A DNA stretch of 64,000 nucleotides from Chaetorhynchus papuensis (Eukaryota; Chordata; Aves; Passeriformes; Rhipiduridae): positions 618,788 through 682,787 of the forward strand of contig VWYX01000380.1 of the NCBI GenBank assembly GCA_013396525.1. Reading direction: 5' to 3'. Under the pieces are notes generated by a model. The model had not been told where the DNA came from and searched no databases. It saw only the letters and a list, made by a program, of their open reading frames with translations. A program made the position numbers and the translations under genes. The stretch's first letter is position 1; the number at the start of each line of letters is the position of its first letter. Of this stretch, positions 60,001 through 64,000 are shown in pieces.

Positions 60001-62120
60001 ACCATGAACTAAAAGCTTACCTTAGTGCTTTCCTCAGTGTCTCTATACATGCTACTATGATTTTCGGGTTTTTGTTGTCCAGACCTTTTAACAATTCTTC
60101 TTGTATTGCCTCTCCTTTCTCAATTTCTATATACATTAGACATATATCTATACCCAGCTCTTTTGCTCTGGCCTTTGGCTGATTGAACACTTTATTTACA
60201 ACTCCAGATGCTACTTCTCCTGTTGTCCTGAAAGGTGAGAGAACATTACTTTTGAAACAGTTATATGAATTAAGTGTTCTACATCATTATCCACAGAAAA
60301 AAACACACACAACACTGAAACCAGATTAAAACCCAACAAGTCTTCACATAAAAGGGACTACATCTTAAGATAAATTTGAGGGAAATAACCTTTTGTAAAG
60401 GATGACTTTGACATCCGGTTTAATTAAAAGAACACAGATCATAGTTAACGTGATTCTAATACCAGACTACACCAGTGAATAGTAGACATTCTTAGGACTG
60501 TATTAACATTCTCTAGGTTGAGGTTCACAAATAAATGCTATGTCCTGGAATTGTATATGTTGCAATATGTTAACTGTATCAGTTCATAACCCCAGCACAG
60601 TATTTCATATATATTTCAAAGCTTCAGATAAACGAAATCATTTACACCACTTTTAAATCAAGGAGCGTGCAAAGTTGTTAGATTTTTAAACACAGCTTTG
60701 GGTTTGTTTATTTGTTTTTAAGTAAGACTTTTATTCAATTAATCAGGTCACAAAGTCAGTGGATCGAAGCACTAATCTAGCCTGTTATGTGCTTTTATTT
60801 CACCCTCAGAATAGCCTATCTCATGGGCTAGACAACAGAGAAGTACTAAAAAACATCCAGTGAAGAAATTGGCAGCTATGAAGATCATATTGGTTATGCT
60901 GGATGCAACATCATATAAACATAACTACATTTTGTTTTGTGTATGAATTACACAAATATCCCCCTGAACAAAGGCTCCCTCCTGTACAGATAAGACTGTT
61001 TCAATCAAACAAGAACAGAGATTCCAGTTCACAGCACTTACATCATCACATTACGGATTCACTTTTTTTGCCATTTCAGAAAGTTTTACTAGTGCCTTCA
61101 ATAGTTTTTTAGAACACTGCAAGCAATTTGTGACAAATTAATATGCACATGGAGGCCATCCACAAGGAAAGCCTGCCATTTGGCAAGTTGTCTGCATTAG
61201 AAAGCAAGATCTGCTCTTAACGACAGAGATGAGAATTGTTAGTGGCCACTGCACAATTTAGGCGCAGCTGCAGCCTTTCTCAAAGGGGCACATTAAACTG
61301 CCCTAACAGCCTAAGAGCAGCAAAAGGCTACTTACTTCCCAGCTACATGAGCATTTTCAACATAAGCAAGAGCTGCTTCCAGTCCTTTCAGCTGCGCCAC
61401 TGCATTGGAGTCAGTCACAAATTTCTTTATCAATCCAAGATACTTGGACCATTCAGGACTCTTTTCATCATCTATCTTCTGGAAGAGCTTAAGGGCTTCT
61501 TCATAACCGTTTAATCTGGCTTTCCATAGCTGGAAGCAGAAATTGGACATTTAAATGTTGTGCAAGTACAACCTTAACTCACCAATCTCACAAAGCTCTT
61601 CAACCATATTTGAAAGTATACTCAGCAAGCTGGCACCTGAAGATTTCTCTTCAATGTCTACATGAATAACATGCAACAGGACAAAATACTTGTTTTTCTC
61701 CCACCAAGAATGATCTGGATAGAGAGATGCCAATCTTCTCCATTGCTCTTCATAAGTTCTAGCAACCATCAATGAGGAGGTGAGAGCCCAACAATAGTTG
61801 CAGCTACAGATGAGTAACTTCTCCACGAGAATGAGCAAACTGATCTTTCAGTGCACAAGCTTACGCCATGAAATGCTACTAAAATCTGCTTAATAAAGGT
61901 TATTCAACCTCTAGGTTGGATAGAGCTGATGCAGTTTCAGATCTGTTAATACTCACACCATGCAGCTGTCAAGATTACCCAACTATGGTGTATTTAGATA
62001 GAGAAGTACTACAAAATCACCACAAGCAGAGATACATAGCAAGCCAAATCCAGGATTTCCTACCTTGTGTTCACATTTCTGATCAATGGGCAGCTTCATC
62101 CACTCACTGTCGTCCCCCAT
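20501..62120 (-). CDS. CKAP5: Cytoskeleton-associated protein 5 (chTOG/XMAP215 microtubule polymerase), 44 coding exons
   Basis: CKAP5 binds tubulin dimers through its TOG domains and adds them to microtubule plus ends; it acts at kinetochores, centrosomes and spindle poles with TACC3 and clathrin. I placed every coding exon from ATG (62118-62120) to TAG (20501-20503). Each exon has GT-AG flanks and compatible phase and aligns closely with human CKAP5. The joined frame is 6219 nt, 2072 aa including a 37-aa apparent cassette exon (35687-35797); without it the length is 2035 aa, against 2032 in human. The start context is ACAATGG. The mRNA's first noncoding exon lies right of the window; exon 2 probably starts at 62155. 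Order: TOG1-TOG5, a sixth C-terminal TOG-like domain, and a basic tail. Exon coordinates are in the domain entries below. Confidence 0.97.
24568..27069 (-). CDS. CKAP5: CKAP5 coding exons 36-40: C-terminal TOG-like (TOG6) domain
   Basis: Exons are 26890-27069, 26246-26433, 25806-25881, 24822-25010 and 24568-24702 (residues 1600-1855). Conserved helices include MSGHIDQFLIATFMQLRLI, ASTGVLKDLMHGLITLML and FPIRTLKTLLHTLCKLKG. In vertebrate homologues this cryptic domain precedes the TACC3-binding region. Confidence 0.95.
27625..27733 (-). ncRNA. SNORD67: C/D-box snoRNA SNORD67, guide for U6 snRNA C60
   Basis: It lies in the CKAP5 intron between exons 35 and 36, sense to the host. On the minus strand a GCGAG stem arm (27733-27729) precedes box C GTGATGA (27727-27721), and box D CTGA (27633-27630) is followed by CTCGC (27629-27625), which pairs perfectly with GCGAG. 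An internal C' box TGATGA is at 27663-27658. Directly upstream of box D is CAGGGGCCAT, complementary over 10 bases to U6 snRNA AUGGCCCCUG. By the box D plus 5 rule the target is the first C after AUGG, which is U6 C60, the known target of human SNORD67, also hosted by CKAP5. The small nucleolar/Cajal RNP would 2'-O-methylate U6. Confidence 0.88.
27782..29832 (-). CDS. CKAP5: CKAP5 coding exons 33-35: TOG5 to C-terminal domain linker
   Basis: Exons are 29660-29832, 28344-28517 and 27782-27902 (residues 1444-1599). Exon 33 is basic (EERIKRSAKRPSAAP). Exon 34 has the conserved [20 protein letters not shown] segment; its first part (QNRNMGSHSETSHTVP) differs from human. Exon 34 is 174 nt, so skipping it keeps the frame. 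The intron between exons 33 and 34 holds a candidate 24-nt microexon. Confidence 0.94.
29426..29449 (-). other. CKAP5: Candidate 24-nt CKAP5 microexon
   Basis: On the minus strand ttctccatggacag precedes AATTATGTATCGCACTTATA plus GGAT, followed by the ideal donor gtaagt. The 24 nt fit the phase of the neighbours (exon 33 ends in phase 2) and would add eight residues, reading K-I-M-Y-R-T-Y-R-I in place of one Asn. A UGC-containing pyrimidine stretch (CACTGCTTCTCC) just upstream of the acceptor resembles the SRRM4 signal of neural microexons. This is a prediction without transcript support. Confidence 0.45.
29833..32075 (-). other. CKAP5 intron between exons 32 and 33
   Basis: The 2.2-kb intron contains a CR1 fragment (about 31470-31795, antisense to CKAP5) and an A-rich run after it (31959-31990). 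I see no further exon or RNA gene. Confidence 0.55.
31468..31796 (+). mobile_element. CR1 LINE 3' fragment, antisense to CKAP5
   Basis: It reads AAAGGCAGGCTGAGAGTTGG, AGAAGGCTCTGGGGAGACCT, GTCCCTGCCCATGGCAGGGG and ends CCATTCTATGATTTCATA, all classic CR1 3'-end landmarks. The copy is 5'-truncated and internally diverged. Confidence 0.88.
32076..34626 (-). CDS. CKAP5: CKAP5 coding exons 29-32: TOG5
   Basis: Exons are 34477-34626, 33882-34085, 33058-33193 and 32076-32269 (residues 1216-1443). Segments such as VLKWNFTTPRDEYIEQLK, LDLILKWLTLRFFDTN and IGDRDNTVRNAALNTIV are nearly identical to human TOG5. A sense-oriented CR1 fragment lies in the intron between exons 30 and 31. Confidence 0.96.
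33357..33748 (-). mobile_element. CR1 LINE 3' fragment, sense to CKAP5
   Basis: The minus strand reads from an AACCTGGAGGAAAGTAGGCT block through GGGGAGATCTTAGTG and ends in CTTTTCTAACCTTTATGATT (plus-strand start about 33362). This marks a CR1 copy of a different subfamily from the plus-strand ones. It lies in the intron between exons 30 and 31. Confidence 0.85.
35277..37586 (-). CDS. CKAP5: CKAP5 coding exons 25-28: TOG4-TOG5 linker with cassette exon
   Basis: Exons are 37451-37586, 36613-36701, 35687-35797 and 35277-35402 (residues 1062-1215). The linker is basic and rich in Lys, Ala, Pro and Ser (KPAPPAKASS, PDPKKAKAGG). Exon 27 (35687-35797) has no counterpart in the human canonical protein as I know it, and is described separately. 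Exon 28 leads into the GPIFIIVPNGKEQRM segment before TOG5. Confidence 0.9.
35687..35797 (-). CDS. CKAP5: CKAP5 exon 27, apparent 37-residue Ser/Lys-rich cassette exon
   Basis: Between the exons encoding GGLSSKTK and GVQGKKVLSK is an open, phase-0 segment of 111 nt with an acceptor (ttatttacag) and a donor (gtacca). It would insert 37 residues with repeated S-K and L-S-K units (NMSKGNASLSK, ANKSLSKGG) into the basic linker. The net charge is positive and it fits the character of the region. It can be included or skipped without a frame change. I infer a real, perhaps tissue-regulated exon; an intronic open stretch with chance splice sites is the alternative. Confidence 0.65.
38203..42317 (-). 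CDS. CKAP5: CKAP5 coding exons 20-24: linker and TOG4
   Basis: Exons are 42184-42317, 41849-42023, 41206-41319, 38975-39103 and 38203-38397 (residues 813-1061). Exon 20 is an acidic Gly/Glu linker (GGGDDGEEEQEEVGN). Exons 21-24 form TOG4 (DKNWKIRKEGLDEV, NNVRAAALATVNAWAEQTG, EDRNGDVRKKAQDALPFFM). The exon 22 donor has a competing GT five bases upstream. Confidence 0.95.
39104..41205 (-). other. CKAP5 intron between exons 22 and 23
   Basis: This 2.1-kb intron carries a short CR1 tail (40305-40418). The remainder is AT-rich without a recognisable gene; ORFs such as that at 40637-40993 have no supporting features. Confidence 0.5.
40305..40418 (+). mobile_element. Short CR1 LINE tail, antisense to CKAP5
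   Basis: The pieces AGTGTCCCTGCCTATGGCAG, GGTTGGAACTAGATGGTC and TTCCTTTCCAACG, then TTCTATGACTCTAC, are the last ~110 bases of a CR1 element. Confidence 0.82.
42656..48163 (-). CDS. CKAP5: CKAP5 coding exons 14-19: TOG3
   Basis: Exons are 48053-48163, 46781-46873, 46032-46217, 44267-44361, 42863-42920 and 42656-42781 (residues 590-812). Helices such as NWKERLACMEEFQK and MQMKLHIVALIAQKGNF mark the HEAT repeats of TOG3. The intron between exons 16 and 17 carries the largest CR1 insertion of the window, antisense to the gene. Confidence 0.95.
42921..44266 (-). other. CKAP5 intron between exons 17 and 18
   Basis: AT-rich, 1.3 kb. I recognise no repeat or RNA gene. A box-C-like TCATCAC at 43069-43075 has no partner box D. 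Confidence 0.5.
44650..45850 (+). mobile_element. CR1 LINE, about 1.2 kb with decayed ORF2 3' part, antisense to CKAP5
   Basis: This is the largest transposon copy here. Upstream part: CTTCACCCAGGGCAAGCCCT, CAGGGATCCATACTAGGACC and GTGCCATTTAATGTCATAAA, from the end of the reverse-transcriptase ORF. Downstream part: ATGGAGCACCTCTCCTATGA, AAGACCAGGTTGGATGGGGC, GATGATCTTTAAGGTCCCTT and the terminal CATCCTATGATTCTATTTT. Frames are interrupted, so it is inactive. It sits in the intron between exons 16 and 17. A GA-rich run (about 45235-45262) lies inside it. Confidence 0.9.
46285..46575. repeat. Degenerate TA/CA microsatellite block
   Basis: About 290 bases of interleaved TATATA, ACACAC and ATACACAT runs in the intron between exons 15 and 16. 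The ORF inside it is only a by-product of the repeat. Confidence 0.8.
46874..48052 (-). other. CKAP5 intron between exons 14 and 15
   Basis: 1.2 kb, AT-rich; nothing recognised beyond short random ORFs. Confidence 0.45.
49364..50618 (-). CDS. CKAP5: CKAP5 coding exons 12-13: basic TOG2-TOG3 linker
   Basis: Exons are 50436-50618 and 49364-49477 (residues 491-589). The sequence is low-complexity, rich in Lys, Gly, Ala and Pro (KPGPLKK, PPKKGKPA, KGKKGPETKE), as expected for a disordered segment that touches the acidic microtubule surface. This linker diverges more from human than the TOG domains do. Confidence 0.93.
51368..56499 (-). CDS. CKAP5: CKAP5 coding exons 5-11: linker and TOG2
   Basis: Exons are 56367-56499, 55974-56077, 55490-55603, 55187-55291, 52557-52646, 52290-52454 and 51368-51496 (residues 211-490). 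The first two encode the acidic, Gln-rich linker (QELKAKFEQQQ, GDDEEEAV) and the rest TOG2, the other high-affinity tubulin-binding domain, with HEAT helices such as WQERKEALEAVELLVK and DNKNPTIKQQTSLFIAR. Confidence 0.95.
52647..55186 (-). other. CKAP5 intron between exons 8 and 9
   Basis: The second-longest CKAP5 intron (2.5 kb). Near one end it has a small tandem duplication (52734-52767). The middle has several 60-125-codon ORFs on both strands, none with protein-like features or splice sites in phase with CKAP5. No transposon is recognised with confidence. Confidence 0.5.
52734..52767. repeat. Short tandem duplication
   Basis: ATTCAGACATCCCTG occurs twice in a row with a 17-base period, an ordinary replication-slippage product in an intron. 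Confidence 0.7.
57419..62120 (-). CDS. CKAP5: CKAP5 coding exons 1-4: TOG1
   Basis: Exons are 62064-62120, 61336-61529, 60021-60227 and 57419-57590 (residues 1-210). They begin MGDDSEWMKLPIDQKCEHK and form the first TOG domain, a row of HEAT repeats whose intra-repeat loops hold free tubulin. Typical helices are LWKARLNGYEEALKLFQ and VRDEAKLLAVEIYRWI. Exon lengths match the human residue count exactly. Confidence 0.95.
57591..60020 (-). other. CKAP5 intron between exons 3 and 4
   Basis: 2.4 kb, AT-rich. It holds a polypurine run (about 57863-57905) followed by a homopolymer of 18 T (57936-57953). No exon, snoRNA or transposon is recognised. Confidence 0.5.
57936..57953. repeat. Poly(T) tract of 18
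   Basis: An uninterrupted run of T (poly(A) on the CKAP5 sense strand). No retrotransposed sequence is recognised next to it. Confidence 0.8.
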
Positions 62121-62155
62121 TGTAAATCAGGCTCTCTCTACAACTACAGTAATTT
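62064..62155 (-). other. CKAP5: CKAP5 exon with start codon and part of the 5' UTR
   Basis: Minus-strand CTCCACAG just above 62155 is a good acceptor, so the exon probably covers 62155 to 62064 with 35 noncoding bases before the ATG. No in-frame upstream ATG lies in these 35 bases. This implies an upstream noncoding exon outside the window. Confidence 0.7.
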
Positions 62156-64000
62156 CTGTGGAGATAAGGACAAGTTAGAAAACAGAAAAATACATACTGG
62201 TTGTATACATAGTTATACCTAAAAATACAAAAACATAAAACAAAAAAACCCAAACCCCCCCACCCAAAAAACCCCACCCCAGTTCTGTAGCAAATCTCGT
62301 TGCTAATTTGCAAACCAATTGTTGTAATTATATTTAGGTACACACCTTCAAGACCAGACTACTATATTTTAAGCCCTAGAAAATTACTAGAAGCCATTAG
62401 AGATTAGAGAGCAGTGCAGTTTGAAGTATTTCTGACACTACAAGTCTCAACCAGTGAAAGTTTTAGTAAGCCAAAAAAGCATGTGGAATATAACCTCACC
62501 TAAGCCTGAGGAAGAATGTACTACAGCTAAGGCACTAAACCAAAGCGAGTTCCCATCAACACTAAACACTGACTCCTACTGACACGTGCTTTTAGCAACA
62601 GGTGCCATGAATCAGTGTCAAAAAATAATCAGCCGTGAGTGTAAGGACAGACATTTTAACAGTTTTACAAACAGCACAACTAAAATGAACAGTTACTGAG
62701 AAGAACAAAACCCATTTTTGCCCTAATTCTAATGTAGCCAGCGTCAGCAACTGTCAACAAGAGATCAATTTCTTGCCACGTGCAGGGCTCAAATCCTTAC
62801 TCATTCAAGTCTTAGCGGTTTCCCCCTTCCCCCTAGATTAAAATAAGAACACTGACTATTACCGTATGACAGATGAGATCTCAGGCTCAATGACTATCTC
62901 AGACTTATTGTACAACTAACCTGACTGCTCAGAAAATAATGAGAGAACATGTCAGATGCAGAGAGATTAGCAAAATGAAAATAGCAGCAGCAGTAAAAAG
63001 GTCTCCCAGTGTTATTTATATGCACAAAATCAAAGTAGAGAGGGAGTAACACATTTCAACACACCAGTTTGAATTCACAGACCTAGACCAAAACTCTATA
63101 ACCTGACCATACATAACAATTTATCACTACAGGCATATAAGTACACAACACTAGCAGAATGCTCCTAACAGAAATCCAGCCTATACCAGCAAAGCTGTAT
63201 ACTTTAGCCAACAAAGTATTTCACCAAATACTCAGAGGTTCTCTGTAGAAAACTAATCCCTTGAATTAGGAGTGTATTTTCACTCACATAAATTAATATA
63301 AGCATGTTCTTCAAAACCTTCTGGTCAGCCACACAACACTTAACACACACAGCTAACTCGACAGCAAACTAGGCAAGCAATACCATACAGTAAAAACAAT
63401 CTTTTTTATTCCTTCCTGGATTAATTAGAAGATACTTTAAAAAATAACAACCCAACCTCCCAATAATTAAAAAACAAAAACCGTAAGAAACACAAAGAAC
63501 TCCAAAAGCCCCGCCTGTCACCAACACACAGAGCCCCACAGCAAACTACACTAAGCTTGCCTTAAATATTTACAAGTTCCTATGGATGATAATACTGTTC
63601 TCACTATAATTACATAAACTATTAATTTGCCCAATGGCAGTAAAACAAGAGTCAATGTCAGAACACAAGTTGACTACATATATAAATAAGTGTATCCAAG
63701 TGTTATTATGGTTTGTCCTTCTCATTTCCTTTCTCATCAAAATGAACAACAATATGGCTATTTTTTCTTCACATCAGCCTAGTGGTACCAAGTGCGCTTC
63801 TAAAGAAAAAGAAATTTTTTTGAAAGGGCCAAAGAACTGTAAACCACTGAGAACGAAAGGATCTGCTCATTCTGTAAGAAGCAAACTACTCAGACGCGAG
63901 GCTACCTAAACCCCATTCTACTGAACAGTTAATTCTGTTTCACTATCTTTTTTAATGTTCAATTTACTAAAAAACAAAACAAAACAAAAAAACTAGGCAC
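62156..64000 (-). other. CKAP5: CKAP5 intron 1 (partial, runs off the window)
   Basis: No CpG island, start site or exon is visible, so the CKAP5 promoter should lie to the right. The sequence is AT-rich with A/C-rich simple stretches at 62221-62280 and 63966-63993. Confidence 0.6.

Noticed and set aside
61040..61060. Minus-strand GTGATGATG as a snoRNA box C
   Set aside because: No CTGA follows within 90 bases and flanks do not pair.
1..64000. Bacterial-type features (operons, CRISPR, insertion sequences, phage)
   Set aside because: The window is vertebrate nuclear DNA with intron-containing genes; no regularly spaced direct repeats of CRISPR type are present.

Overview
This is vertebrate nuclear DNA, most likely from a bird. 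Genes are split by GT-AG introns, the noncoding DNA is AT-rich, and all five transposon copies I can recognise are 5'-truncated CR1 LINEs, several ending in or near the typical ATTCTATGATT tail. The gene order (CpG island, ZNF408 remnant, F2, CKAP5) matches human 11p11.2 (ARHGAP1-ZNF408-F2-CKAP5). Species cannot be fixed from the sequence; a non-avian sauropsid is not strictly excluded.

Layout. Bases 1-480 are a GC-rich CpG island, probably the promoter and first noncoding exon of ARHGAP1 reading left, once shared with ZNF408 reading right. Bases about 808-1797 hold a broken ZNF408: the last two zinc fingers and the C-terminal tail survive in three different frames. Bases 1800-7270 are intergenic. 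F2 (prothrombin) runs on the plus strand from 7355 to 17006 in 14 coding exons (609 aa), with an HNF1-like site just upstream. Its exon phases all fit the human gene and most exon sizes are identical. A convergent tail-to-tail interval (17.15-20.0 kb) separates it from CKAP5 (chTOG/XMAP215), which fills 20.0-62.2 kb on the minus strand. I placed all 44 coding exons; the reading frame is continuous for 2072 aa including one apparent 37-aa cassette exon, or 2035 aa without it. The noncoding first exon and promoter of CKAP5 lie beyond the right edge.

Inside CKAP5 introns are a C/D-box snoRNA that fits SNORD67 (guide for U6 C60), a candidate 24-nt microexon and four CR1 fragments; a fifth CR1 lies in F2 intron 13.

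The genes are functionally unrelated neighbours. F2 is a liver-secreted coagulation zymogen, CKAP5 is a housekeeping microtubule polymerase, and SNORD67 depends on CKAP5 transcription. The items most worth checking are the ZNF408 decay, the two unlisted CKAP5 alternative exons, and the unusual factor Xa cleavage sites of this prothrombin.
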